A stretch of DNA of 64,000 bases. Source: Petunia secreta (taxonomy: Eukaryota; Streptophyta; Magnoliopsida; Solanales; Solanaceae). The stretch lies in contig JARKIP010000033.1 in assembly GCA_029990175.1 (NCBI GenBank), forward strand, positions 19,823,001 through 19,887,000, in the 5' to 3' direction. The stretch's first letter is position 1. Each line of letters opens with the position of its first letter. The notes under the pieces are model-generated. The model was given only the letters and a program-made list of their open reading frames with translations. It was not told where the DNA came from and made no database searches. This document shows, piece after piece, positions 46,364 through 57,369 of the stretch. The position numbers and the translations under genes are program-made.

Positions 46364-47686
46364 TTACCTTAAGGTTCTAACCGCAAGGTTTTCACAAGAT
46401 AACTCTTTATTTGTTTATTATTTGCAAAAATAGCATGATTAGTTAAATTGATTATTTGCAATCGTTTGTCACTGAAAGCATGTCACTACACTTTATTTGT
46501 GCACATATAAAACTGGCATTCCGTCCATATTTCCCCCGCTCCTGGGAGCTTCTTCATGGTTACTTATACCCGCGAGGTGTATGCATATACACCCGCAACT
46601 CACAAAAAAAATCCTTTAAGAAAGAGTGCGCGTACCTGCGGGGTGAGCGGATAGTTTTACTACCGCGTGACCGCTTGCCACTCAAAACAGCCTTGTGTCT
46701 AGTGAACCCACTCTAGAGTTTTCGTTAGGAACATGCATGCATAAACCTTAGATTGGACCCGGTCCTTGGTACCGCCTCCATAATTAGGAAAACCGCCCTT
46801 TTCGTTGACGGGTTTAAACCCAACAACAGTGCAATTATGTGTTTATGTGATAACGGAACTTCCAGTCCAAGCCAAGTTTTGCAATTAATTAAATTTAGAA
46901 TACTTTTATTAATTTTGTAGACTAGAAGATATTTGAATTCAAGAGGTATTCAAATAAGTCATCAAGTTGAAATTGAGAAGATACTTGCAAGAAGATAACA
47001 AGTTAGGGGCAAGAGATGTCGAAAAGACGATAAGGTGTTCGATCCATTTGATCGATGTTTGATTCAAGCAAGTTTTTTGGATGTAAACGACCTTTGGGAC
47101 CAGATGTCAGAAAGTACACCGATTGTGCAAGCAAGGATTGATCGAAACAGGCCCGCACTTCAGTTCCATTGCCTCCTCGAGCCTGATGCAGCATAATTAT
47201 AGCAGTTATTTATATTTTCATTGTACTCAAAATGATGTATTTAAATTATGTCTGGCAGTTTCTATTTTTGATGTAACAATGATGTACTCAAAATCAAGTT
47301 ATAACGAAAGAGAAATTATTATTACTGTCATTTTCACTTACTCTAAATTCGATTATTGCAAAACCGGCTTGGACTACTTTTCGTTATCACCAATTTGGCG
47401 TCTTAGGCCCACCTCTGGCACAAAGAGGCACCTTACAGGATAGGACGCGCCCGCATTTTCATTTACGCTCGACTAATTGTGATTGCCACATGTCAAACTT
47501 GTGTAAAATGCGAAGCGCTACGTGACGCGCGCTACATGATTGTGTGCAATATTGTCAATAACATGCAAACTAACATAGTTACCTTTTGAAATTTTCTTTT
47601 GTTTTGATTATTCCCCAAAAGAGAGAGAGTTTGATTCGTGTTGACTCCCGAGTTGGTTAAGCGTCTAATCTAAAGTGAAGCAAGCA
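46364..47686 (+). other. 5' untranslated region of the Ogre-like element
   Basis: 1.3 kb without a convincing gene. A run at 46500-46720 is GC-richer and encodes an 86-residue frame (46456-46716) that I do not recognise. Full Ogre elements carry an extra ORF upstream of gag; I cannot show that this is a remnant of it. Confidence 0.5.
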
Positions 47687-49207
47687 ATGGCTGATTTGAC
47701 TAATGATCAGACTGGTATCCCTGAATCGTCTAACGAGCAAGCATTTGTTGTTCCTGATGAACAAATTGCTAGAATGGCCAAGCAGATTGAATGTATGCAA
47801 GCTGAACTAGACAGAATGAAAGGGTCGAGCCACCAAAACGCGCCAGCCGTGCTGTCAACTCTGAACCCCAATGTTGAAACTGCCAATCCGAACACGCCTT
47901 TAAAGTCCAGTGTCATTCGTATGCTTGCACCAGTTAACAACATCCCAAATGCATTCATTAACCACAACAACTTGCCTCACTATCAATATTTACCTGCCAA
48001 AGATACTCCTCGTCCTCCACAATCCAAAGCACCCATTGAAGTGCCCGAAACTGTGGAAAAGCAGGGAAAGACAGTTGAGCAAGAGGAGATAATCCAAACG
48101 ATGAAAATCATGCAGCAATCCATCAAGGATTTGCAAGTGTCTAGAGGACGTCAAAGCATCTCCTACCGCAATCTTTATCTATACCCTGACGTTACTCTTC
48201 CTCCCGGGTTTAAGGTGCCAAAATTTGATATGTATGATGGTCATAGTGACCCATTTGTTCATTTGACCAAATATCTCAACCGAATGAGGGTTGCGGGAGG
48301 TAAAGAGGAACTTCTGATGGCCTTCTTCAGTCATAGTCTGGAAGGTATTGCTGCTGAATGGTTTGCAAGGCAGGATATAAGCAAGTGGCGTGAGTTTGAT
48401 GACATAGCCAGTGATTTTACAAAGCAGTTTGAGTACAATGTCGAGATGGCTCCTGACCTTATAACCTTGTCCAATCTGAAGAAGAAACCAACAGAAACCT
48501 TTAGGGAATACGCACTGAGATGGCGTGAACAGGCTGCAAGGGTGCGACCACCAATGACTGAGGAAGACATGGTAAAGTACTTCATCCGAGCTCAAGATGA
48601 TTCTTATTACATGCACTTGCTCCCTATGATGGGTAAACCTTATTCTGAACTTCTTGTGATGGGAGAGATGGTTGAAGAAGGGGTTAAGACAGGGCGAATT
48701 GTAAGTTTTGCCGCAATGAAGGCAACTACGCAAGCCATCCAGACTGGTATGGGCAATTTTGAGAAGAGAAAGAGGGAAGATGAATTTGGAATTGATATGG
48801 CTGATATCAACCAAAGGCCAAACAAGAAGCCAACCTTCAGAAACTCATCAAATCAATCTATTTACAGAAGCACACTATATCCAACTTATCCAAGTCAGCA
48901 TCAAAATCCACCCGCTCCATGTCCAGTCTATAATGCCCAACCTAGTTACCATCAATTTGCAGCAACCGCTTATCACCCTTATTCACAACCGCAAGCATAC
49001 AATTACCTTCAACAACATCAGCCACATGTGGCTCGCCAGTCTAAACCATCAGGATCGCATCCCAAATATGAGAAGAAGCAGCGTCGAAAATTCACATCTT
49101 TAGGTGAACCACAAGCTCAATTGTATGAAAGATTAAAAGATGTGGGAATGCTAGAACCACTATCAGGAAATGGTACATTTGACCCTCCCCCACAATGGGT
49201 TGATTGA
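47687..49207 (+). CDS. Gag of the Ogre-like element
   Basis: 506 residues from ATG 47687 (MADLTNDQTG); an upstream extension to 47675 has no ATG. An N-terminal coiled-coil-like part (QIARMAKQIECMQAELDRM) is followed by a linker and the Retrotrans_gag core: LPPGFKVPKFDMYDGHSDP, LMAFFSHSLEGIAAEWFARQD, FDDIASDFTKQFEYN and TETFREYALRWREQAARV. A Tyr/Gln/Pro-rich tail ends in PPPQWVD. A TGA at 49205 ends it; the same phase continues to about 49355 with a knuckle-like AYHAEFFKHDTNEC whose first Cys is Ser. It would form particles and carry the element's RNA, presumably with pol supplied by another Ogre. Apart from the terminal stop the frame is intact. Confidence 0.9.
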   Translation: MADLTNDQTGIPESSNEQAFVVPDEQIARMAKQIECMQAELDRMKGSSHQNAPAVLSTLNPNVETANPNTPLKSSVIRMLAPVNNIPNAFINHNNLPHYQYLPAKDTPRPPQSKAPIEVPETVEKQGKTVEQEEIIQTMKIMQQSIKDLQVSRGRQSISYRNLYLYPDVTLPPGFKVPKFDMYDGHSDPFVHLTKYLNRMRVAGGKEELLMAFFSHSLEGIAAEWFARQDISKWREFDDIASDFTKQFEYNVEMAPDLITLSNLKKKPTETFREYALRWREQAARVRPPMTEEDMVKYFIRAQDDSYYMHLLPMMGKPYSELLVMGEMVEEGVKTGRIVSFAAMKATTQAIQTGMGNFEKRKREDEFGIDMADINQRPNKKPTFRNSSNQSIYRSTLYPTYPSQHQNPPAPCPVYNAQPSYHQFAATAYHPYSQPQAYNYLQQHQPHVARQSKPSGSHPKYEKKQRRKFTSLGEPQAQLYERLKDVGMLEPLSGNGTFDPPPQWVD

Positions 49208-49360
49208 ACCAAATATAGTGCTTACCATGCAGAATTTTTCAAGCACGACACTAACGAATGTGTTGCTCTTAAACACAAGATCCAAGATTTAATCGAAGAT
49301 GGATCAATCCAGATGGGAGAATACCAAAATTTATCAATCCTAGTACAATCAAGATAGCTC
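49208..49360 (+). pseudogene. Zinc-knuckle tail of Ogre-like gag beyond stop
   Basis: In phase with gag past the TGA: YHAEFFKHDTNECVALKHKIQDLIEDGSI, the usual C-terminal knuckle region that leads into protease in full Ogre elements. It ends in a stop near 49355 and nothing of protease follows, so the pol deletion begins here. Confidence 0.75.
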
Positions 49361-49399
49361 ACAAGCGGCGCAAGCAAGTGTTTTTCTCATTTCATGTAA

Positions 49400-49800
49400 T
49401 TTTAATTGTAATGCGAACTACGCATAACCTGATTCCCAGGGCTGGGATACGTAAGCAACTCAGATAGAGCTCGGTTACACTAGCGTAGGATTTCCCTATT
49501 TCCTCTTTTATGTAATTTTGAACTACTTTTGATCTGATTCCTGAAATGGCAACAGGATAAGTAAGCAATCCACATCGGATTCGATCAGATTTTATAATAC
49601 TTTAGGTTTGTTTATCTTTGATGATGTAATTCCGAACTATGCATCTGGGCAGATGTGTACGTATTCCAATTCGGATTCGGCTTCGCACTTAGATTGCCAT
49701 ATTTTCCCCCAAAAAATCTTTATGTAAGCAGAACTACGCACGGTCTGATTCCCGTGGAGGGATACGTAGGCGCTCTTAACGGGCTCGACTCTATAATATT
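49400..49800 (+). repeat. Dispersed 3' UTR motif of the Ogre-like element, about 110-bp spacing
   Basis: The compound motif GAACTAC...CTGATTC...GGATACGTAAGCAA returns near 49412, 49520, 49630 (weaker) and 49730, and once more near 52553. It is an old, diverged tandem repeat. Confidence 0.7.
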
Positions 49801-49824
49801 AAAATTTCCAGTCTCCCCTAAGGC

Positions 49825-49995
49825 AAGCAACTGGGGCAATTTTTCAAGATAATTTGAAGGTTTGAAAGATAGCAACTGCGGCAAATTTTGCAAAATAAGT
49901 TGAAGATTCAGGAGATCATAACTGGGGCAAATTTTGCAAGGCAAGTTGAAGATTTGAAAGATCATAACTGGGGCAGATTTTGCAAAAGCCGTATT
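49825..49995 (+). repeat. 46-bp tandem repeat, 4 copies
   Basis: AACTGGGGCAA-type starts lie at 49829, 49874, 49920 and 49966. Each is followed by ATTTTGCAA and GTTGAAGATT words. Confidence 0.85.
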
Positions 49996-50469
49996 GCTTG
50001 ACAAAGAGTTTGTAGGTCAAGTCTCAAAAGACGGATCGCAAATCTAGACAAAGGGAGAAGAAGGAAGCGGATGAAGAATGAAGGCTCGAGTCAGCATGAC
50101 TCAAACTCTCCCCCCCTCCCTCAAAAAAACTAACAATTTTTCTTTGAGAGCAGGGACATTAAGATCTGTAAAGGAGGATAAACATCTTAGCAAGTCAATC
50201 TCTAAGATTCTCATCGCTTGGATTACAACAATATTTGGATAAAGCTCGTGCTTCATGACTCGACGCTTTTCCACTTTGCCGAAAGGCGGCATTTCTATTT
50301 CCCATAACTCTTGCAATTTGTTAAGCATATCTGTTCATTTCTCTTTCACTTCATGAGAACGCTTACTAAAGTTCTATTTTTTGATTTTCAGATATTGCCA
50401 ATCCTAAGGGGTTCACTTTGTTTTATAATCAAGACCATTCCTCCGTGGAAGAGTTCAGAGAGTATAACG

Positions 50470-51940
50470 TATTCACATGTTCACGCTTTCGAGAAGCGTC
50501 TTTATATTTCAGGCTTTCGAAAAGCGTCTTTATGTTCACGCTTTTGGTAAGCGTATTTATATCACCTCGAAGGTGTTAGTTATTGGAATGCCTCGAAGGC
50601 GAAATTTTGTTGCCCCGGAGGCGTATTTATGTCACCTCGAAGGTGTTAGTTATTCGAATGCCTCGAAGGCGAAATTTTGTTGCCCTGGAGGCGTATTTAT
50701 GTCACCTCGAAGGTGTTAGTTATTTGAATGCCTCGAAGGCGAAATTTTGTTGCCCCGGAGGCGTATTTATGTCACCTCGAAGGTGTTAGTTATTCGAATG
50801 CCTCGAAGCCGTAATTTTGTTGCCTCGGAGGCGTATTTATGTCACCTCGAAGGTGTTAGTTATTTGAATGCTTCGAAGGCAAAATTTTGTTGCCCCGGAG
50901 GCGTATTTATGTCACCTCGAAGGTGTTAGTTATTCGAATGCCTCGAAGGCGTAATTTTGTTGCCCCGGAGGCGTATTTATGTCACCTCGAAGGTTTTAGT
51001 TATTTGAATGCCTCGAAGGCGAAATTTTGTTGCCCCGGAGGCGTATTTATGTCACCTCGAAGGTGTTAGTTATTTGAACGCCTCGAAGGCAAAATTTTGT
51101 TGCCCCGGAGGCGTATTTATGTCACCTCGAAGGTGTTAGTTATTTGAATGCCTCGAAGGCGAAATTTTGTTGCCCCGGAGGCGTATTTATGTCACCTCGA
51201 AGGTGTTAGTTATTCGAATGCCTCGAAGGCGAAATTTTGTTGCCCCGGAGGCGTATTTATGTCACCTCGAAGGTGTTAGTTATTTGAATGCCTCGAAGGC
51301 GAAATTTTGTTGCCCCGGAGGCGTATTATGTCACCTCGAAGGTGTTAGTTATTCGAATGCCTCGAAGGCGTAATTTTGTTGCCCCGGAGGCGTATTTATG
51401 TCACCTCGAAGGTGTTAGTTATTTGAATGCTTCGAAGGCAAAATTTTGTTGCCCCGGAGGCGTATTTATGTCACCTCGAAGGTGTTAGTTATTCGAATGC
51501 CTCGAAGGCGTAATTTTGTTGCCCCGGAGGCGTATTTATGTCACCTCGAAGGTGTTAGTTATTTGAATGCCTCGAAGGCGAAATTTTGTTGCCCCGGAGG
51601 CGTATTTATGTCACCTCGAAGGTGTTAGTTATTTGAATGCCTCGAAGGCGAAATTTTGTTGCCCCGGAGGCGTATTTATGTCACCTCGAAGGTGTTAGTT
51701 ATTTGAATGCCTCGAAGGCGAGATTTTGTCGCCCCGGAGGCGTATTTATGTCACCTCGAAGGCGTAATTTTATGTATTTGTGTCACCTCGAAGGTGTTAA
51801 TTATTTGAATGCCTCTAAGGCGTAATTTTGTTGCCCCAGAGGCGTATTTATGTCACCTGCCTCGAAGGCGTAATTTTATTGCCTCAAAGGCGTATTTCTG
51901 TCACCTCGAAGGTGTTGATTATTTAAATTCCTCTAAGGAG
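50470..51940 (+). repeat. 70-bp satellite-like tandem array in the Ogre-like 3' UTR
   Basis: CACCTCGAAGGTGTTAG recurs at exact 70-base steps from 50561 to 51750 (about 18 units, one step of 69), with about three degraded units to 51940 and shorter 30-bp precursors at 50472-50560. Units are nearly identical. They come in two variants (TTCGAATG...TAATTTTG and TTTGAATG...AAATTTTG) that alternate in places, a sign of higher-order structure. Each unit has three small stem-loops: CACCT-CGA-AGGTG, GCCT-CGA-AGGC and GCC-CCG-GAGGC. Because 70 is not a multiple of 3, the many overlapping ORFs here are artefacts. Confidence 0.95.
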
Positions 51941-52734
51941 TAATCTTTTATGGTCTCGATAGACGTTTAATATTAGTACACTTTTCTTGAGCACATTTTG
52001 TAGCCTCCTGAGGCGTTTATACATTTTCTATACCCTGACATTGCTGATAAGTTTGTTAAGACACGCAGAATAATGTGGATACTTCGGACGTATTTTTTTA
52101 CTTCTGGGTGGAGTACAATCCAAGTCTACCAACGGCTCCGAAGTCATCTTGCCTAACAAAGCCAAATTTCTCCATTAGTCGATTGGAGACAAGCTTATCA
52201 TTGATATTGCAACCAACATCTACAACTTTTATTGTTATTATTCCTTTATTACTTCATTTATTAAGCTTTATTTGCAGTTACTCGCTTACCGTTTGTCAAG
52301 TTTATTACAGGATATTAGCGGCGTCGCAGCAGACCGCAACAGCATTTGGAGCATAACGTGGAACTCTTTCTTAGCAGTGAATTGGGGCAATTGTTGATAT
52401 GAGCTAGACTCGTCAACGAGGATCTGAAGAATCACACTCGAACAAGCAAATCTATCCTAGTCTTTCATTTCGGATTAGGATGTCAATTTGGTTTCTTTTC
52501 TATTCGTGCGTCTATTCTATCAATCGTGCGAATTTTCATGTCCAAGTGTCGTTGAACTACATATGGCCCGATTCTCTTTCAGCCCGAGATATGTAGGCAA
52601 CTCGAAAACTGGAGTTCGGCCATGTCCATAAGCCTCGCCTTTTGGTCCTTGAAAAATCAAAGGTCTTGGTTTTATCGGGACAAAATTGGTTTCTCGTCAA
52701 CTTTTTTACCCTGAAAACTCTTTCATCCTTTCCG
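51941..52734 (+). other. 3' untranslated remainder of the Ogre-like element
   Basis: No gene. It contains one more diverged copy of the ACTAC...GATTC...GTAGGCAACTC motif (52553-52610) and leads into the polypurine tract. Confidence 0.6.
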
Positions 52735-52750
52735 GGTAAAGAGGGGCAGC
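52735..52750 (+). other. Polypurine tract of the Ogre-like element
   Basis: GTAAAGAGGGGCAGC immediately precedes the right LTR and has the expected purine-rich character. Confidence 0.85.
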
Positions 52751-55700
52751 TGTTGACACTCAATTTTGTCCCGAAATTTTCGAATTAATGTCTAATTATT
52801 TAAATAAGGTCTTTTAAGATAAGCTAATTGATAATTTTATTCGAATTGATAATTTTGCGTAAGGAAGGTTAAAATTGCGATGCGCCCTTTCAATCAAACT
52901 ACCTATACAATTCCTAGATTTCCTAATCCATTCTAAAACAGGCTAATTGAGCAAACCTAGCCTCAATTTCAGTTTACCCCGGGCAACCCCTTTCATTTCT
53001 TATCCTTTCCTTAAGTAGAGGCTAAAATTGCACTACCTAACTCCAAACCTGACCACCCACGTAAATCTCTTATATACTCTCTAATATCCCTAAAACATAA
53101 AAATCCGGAAATCAGATTTCTCCCAAGGGGTTTCCATTCCAACCCAATTCCTGACCCGGTTTCCCCCTCAGTCGAAATTTTGTATTAACTGGTCCCCCAA
53201 ATCTCCAGCTCAGCGAATTCAAAAAAAACCTTATCCGATTAGAGTCGTTGGAGGGTCGTTTGGGTATTTTTCCCACTCCAAAAAGTCCTAAATGTGGAGG
53301 TATATAATGAAGAATTTGGGGTTCAGTTGAAGAGGAGCAATGAATAGAGGATGAGTCCTTAGGAAAAGAACGGCCGCAAACAAATATAGAAAAAAACAGT
53401 TGCATAATGATAGAGAAGTTTTCTCAGTTTTAATTTAGTCTATAAAGCATCAGTATCACTGTTTTTGCTCGATCTCGGATATCGCTTTTCGCGTTCAAGT
53501 CGTCGACTTCGCGTAGTCAACCTCGCTCGAGTCGTTCGAGTCGCATTTTCAGAACTTTGCGCCCCTTTTCACTGCCATTAAAAAGGTAATATGCATTTCC
53601 TTTTTACTATGTTCATGATGCCTTATTCAGCTTATTTCAATGTGTTATTAGATATAAAAAATTAATTTCTTTGATCTTGTTTGCTTGTCCAAGTCAAGAG
53701 ACTGCTGAAAGAAGTTTATGGTTTTTTTTTAGTTGTAATTTTCATATGTTTTTCCTGTTAACAGTGTATAGAGATTGAAGTCTAAAATTTTCCTATAGTT
53801 AAAGAAATGCAGATTTGCTTATGTAGCTAGTTCTAGCATTAACTATTCTAAGTTGTTAGTTTTCTTATATATTCAGCTAGTAATTGGAGTAGATTTGCTT
53901 CTGGAATCCTTTTCTTTCCTTGTTCTCCAAGTTCTGGTTTCCTTCGCAGTTTCTGGAATCTGTTTGGTCATGTCTTAGCTTGTTTGTGAGCTAGATTTCA
54001 AGAGTGTTGTGCATCCTTGAGTTTTGTAGAATGTTGTTCAAGGCAGGTCTGAGAGTTTGCGAGTGAAGGAAGATATGTATAGCTGCAGTTGAGTCAATTT
54101 GTGAGTGTGTAAGGAGTGTGAGTGCAGCAGGGATGGTCAGTTTTCAAAGGAGTATGAATTGGGATGGAGGCTGTTTAGGTCCTTATTTGAGTCAATAAAA
54201 TGTAGGTGGTATTGATGAGTTGAGGAAGCTGTGATAGTGTGAAGAGTATGCCAGGGAGCAAGGTTCAGAGGGTGTGAGTCAATGGTCAGTAGCAATAGCA
54301 GGGGATGCTGCAGCAGCAGGGGTTTGTTTGGGGTTGTTTCATCTGTGATGTTGCAGTTTCAGAGATCAGTGTATGTGCAGGCAGTGAGGGTCTGAGTTGA
54401 TGTTCAGTTTTGCTAAGGAGCAGGGTTCTAGTTTCCCTAGTTTCTGCAATTAAAAGGAGTAGTAAGGTTTGGTTTGAGGCTGTAAAAGGATGTATAAGTT
54501 GAAGTTTATTGGTGCCTTGCTCGTGTCTAGTTCTCTGCTTGAGGGAGTTTTGATGGGAAGCTGGCTAGTTATTGGTTTTGAAGGATGTCCAGTAGCAGCT
54601 GTTCCTAGAGCTATCTGGTAGTTTGTAGCAGCAGTAGGTAGGTATTTTGGAGAGAGTATTAGGGAGCTTAGAGGAGCAGATGAATAGGCAGTAGGGTGAA
54701 GTTTGTCTGGTTGATTTATTCAGGTTGTTTATGAGTGTGAGGTTTTGTGTGCATGTGCGCAAGAAGTAGAAGATGTCTGGTGTTTCCTTGGGGTCTGAGA
54801 GATGTCATGGAGAGGTTGTTTTCTTTTGGTTCAGGTTGATTCTATGGAATGTAAGGTCTAGCAGGGTTTAGGGAATTGATTTTTGGGTGATTTGTGCTGT
54901 TGTAGTTTGTTTAGGAATCTAGAGAGTAGTGGTAAGCTCTGTTTTCTAGTCTGTATAAGAGGAGCAAGCAGTTAAGGTTTCTTGTTTGTTTCTCTTAGGT
55001 AGAAGAATGAAAGGATCTGTTAGCTTGAGGATCTCTTGTCTGCGTCCTTCTAAAATGAGAAATTCTGTTGACATCTAATGTAACCAAGGATGCATGTATT
55101 CAAGTGTTTCATGAATTAATCTGATGTATATGTTTGAAATAGAATAAAAGGTTGGTGTTGTTCATATCTTGGTCCAACCAGTGGTCCGCCAAATTAAAGT
55201 TTGTTTGGAGAAGCATGCTGCTAGGCTATGCCACTGTTCTTCGTTTTCAACTTTGACATTATTTTAAAATCTAGTGACTTGCTCATAATGTGTCATTTTC
55301 TGTTATAACTGACTATCTGTGCTTGACCATATATTTATAGGATATTCCTTCTACCTTATGGTATTTTTGCTAGTTGTGTGTATTGATATTGCCAAGGAAA
55401 GCTTGTTCAAGTCCTGAACGTTTTTCAACTTAGCGTGGTCTATTCCCTGAAATAACACTCCATGGTTGTTGAATGCTAAATGATAAGTTGTTGATCTGTC
55501 CTACTTAAGTGATAAAGAGAATACTTGGTTAAATATTGAAAGAAGAAGTGTAAATTTGGTTGTATAGTTTTCTTGATTGTTCGATAGCTTAAATTTTGAA
55601 GGTTGCACTCTTTAATACAAAGTTTGTTTACTGGTTAGAGGCCTGAACCTTGATGTTTATATTGGCTTTGCTAAAATTATTAGGTCCTTATGCCCTTTCT

Positions 55701-56672
55701 TTCTTTCTTTAATTGATACAATTTTTATTTATTATTACTTATTGATCATTTGCTAATCCATATTTTTTATTTTTTCTTTGCATAATTTACAACCCTGGGG
55801 AACGAGTTTCGCTAACTCACAATTGGGATTGGCTCGTGGCTTGGAGTCTCATTGGGGTCGAGTCCGGGCTCCAGATTCAAGAAGTGAAGATCTTTAGAAA
55901 TTTAAAAATGCTTTGTTGAGTCATGTGATGTTTAGACTCATGGGCATAATGTATAAAAGATAAAATTCAAGGCTCCCATGAGTTTGTCAATTTACCGGGT
56001 TATACCTTCTAACCTTTCTCTCTACCTTCTATCCCTTAGAAATTGCATGTCTATAGGAATTCCCCGTAGATAATTATTGTAGTATAATTTATTTGATTGA
56101 TTATGAATGAATGTTTAGTTATTTATTGAGTTATTTTGTGAATATTTTATTTCTTTAGAATTTCCATCTTATTTTAGGAATTTTGAATCTTTTAGTTAAA
56201 TAACGCGTGCAAGCCAATTCGTAATAATTTTAAAATCGTTTTTAAAATACAACTTTAATGCAAGTCTTCAAGTCAATTAGTTTTCTTATTAAAGTCATTT
56301 ATTTTCCCTACCTTTATACTTGATTTTAAATTCAATTAGTGACGCTTTTAATTGAAAGTTAAATATTTTTGTAAATCGCATTTATTTAGCTATTTTGTGA
56401 AAACTGAAGGATTAACCACATTTTGTGGATTTTCGAAAGTGCTTTCAAATTGAAACCTTCTTTCGAAAATAATTGAACCTCTTACTTAGAATCTCTGAAA
56501 ATAGACCATTTCCTTGAAACGGAGGATTGCACGCACTATTTAATTAATTGGTTCCTAATTCTCCTAAAATTAGGTGGCGACTCCAAAGAAAACCCTTTGG
56601 AGTCCCATTTTGTTGAAATATACCCGAAACCTATCTTTTCTTTAAGAAAGGGTAATTTTTTGAGGTTCAACA
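52751..56672 (+). repeat. 3' LTR of the Ogre-like element
   Basis: 3922 bp, TGTTGACACTC to GGTTCAACA. A TATATAA box is at 53301-53307. It aligns base for base with the left LTR at a constant offset of 10330. Confidence 0.95.
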
Positions 56673-57078
56673 GTCACTGGGTTTTTTTACGCTCTCCTAT
56701 AGCTTGGAAGGCCAAGAAGCAGGCTGTAGTTTCTTTGTCCTCTGTTGAAGCCAAGTACAGGGCCTTAAGAAAGGTTGTTGCAGAATGTACTTAGCTGGTT
56801 TTCCTGCATGCTGATTTTTCTTTCACTGGTTTGACACCTGTCAAGGTCAATTGTGATAGCCAAGGTGCCTTGCACATTGCCCGTAATCCTGTTTTTCATG
56901 AGCGCATCAAGCACATCGAGGTGGATTGTCACTTTGTACATGGAAAGCTCATTGATGGACTCATTCATTTGTTTCACGTTCCTATTGGTCAGCAGCTTGC
57001 CGATGTGATGACCAAGCCTTTGGAAGGTTCCATTCACAGAAATTTTCTTCCCAAGTTGGGGTTGTATCCACCCTCCAA
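56673..57078 (+). pseudogene. RNase H of Copia-C, second part
   Basis: Picks up after the Ogre-like insertion: KKQAVVSLSSVEAKYRAL, a TAG at 56793, then VNCDSQGALHIARNPVFHERIKHIEVDCHFV and IGQQLADVMTKPL. The active-site words (SSVEAKYRAL, CDSQ) are kept. It ends at GGGGGTGTTGAGG, the start of the LTR. Confidence 0.9.
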
Positions 57079-57088
57079 CTTGAGGGGG
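57079..57088 (+). other. Polypurine tract of Copia-C
   Basis: CTTGAGGGGG lies directly before the LTR. Confidence 0.85.
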
Positions 57089-57364
57089 TGTTGAGGCCCA
57101 AGATAGACCACCCGATATATGAATGTAAATATGTATACTTATAAAAAGGAAGCCCAATTGTATTGTGTAGAAAGATTGTATAGCTGGCCCAGCTGGCTTT
57201 GTAATTATGGGTCTATATAAATAGGGAGCCCAATACACAATTAATTCATTCAGTCATTTATTCCTCAACATAATTGAGAGATGAACCGCCACTCTTCTCT
57301 CTTTTCTCTGCAACCCTAATTTCCCTTCTCGGTCCATTTTTACTTCGATTTAAGAAACTTAACA
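57089..57364 (+). repeat. 3' LTR of Copia-C
   Basis: 276 bp from TGTTGAGGCCC to AAACTTAACA, followed by GATAT. TATATAAATA is at 57214-57223. About 10 percent different from the 5' LTR. Confidence 0.93.
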
Positions 57365-57369
57365 GATAT

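Larger units (their letters stand above)
42421..56672 (+). mobile_element. Gag-only Ogre-like Ty3/gypsy element with 3.9-kb LTRs
   Basis: The two LTRs, 42421-46342 and 52751-56672, are exactly 3922 bp each, with target duplications GTCGC (42416-42420) and GTCAC (56673-56677). The internal part has a PBS, one gag gene, a repeat-rich 3' region and a polypurine tract, but no protease, RT, RNase H or integrase. Long LTRs, PBS type and gag resemble the Ogre branch of Tat. Because pol is absent it needs another element's enzymes. Its low LTR divergence shows it jumped recently in that state, or lost pol very soon after. Confidence 0.92.
34273..57364 (+). mobile_element. Copia-C retrotransposon split by two Ogre-type insertions
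   Basis: LTRs at 34273-34550 and 57089-57364 are flanked by identical GATAT duplications (34268-34272 and 57365-57369). PBS, gag, protease, integrase, RT and RNase H follow in Copia order on the plus strand, with pol interrupted at 38407 (solo LTR) and at 42420 (complete Ogre-like element). Without the insertions it is about 5.4 kb. All frames carry stops or shifts. The LTRs differ by roughly 10 percent by eye, so it is old. Confidence 0.93.

Noticed and set aside
50561..51750. Regular direct repeats resembling a CRISPR array
   Set aside because: There are no unique spacers: whole 70-bp units are nearly identical, and the DNA is plant nuclear.
50477..51825. Series of 60-80-residue plus-strand ORFs with the same MPRRRNFVAPEAYLCHLEG-type sequence
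   Set aside because: They are the 70-bp tandem repeat read in its three frames; the period is not a multiple of three and start codons fall anywhere.
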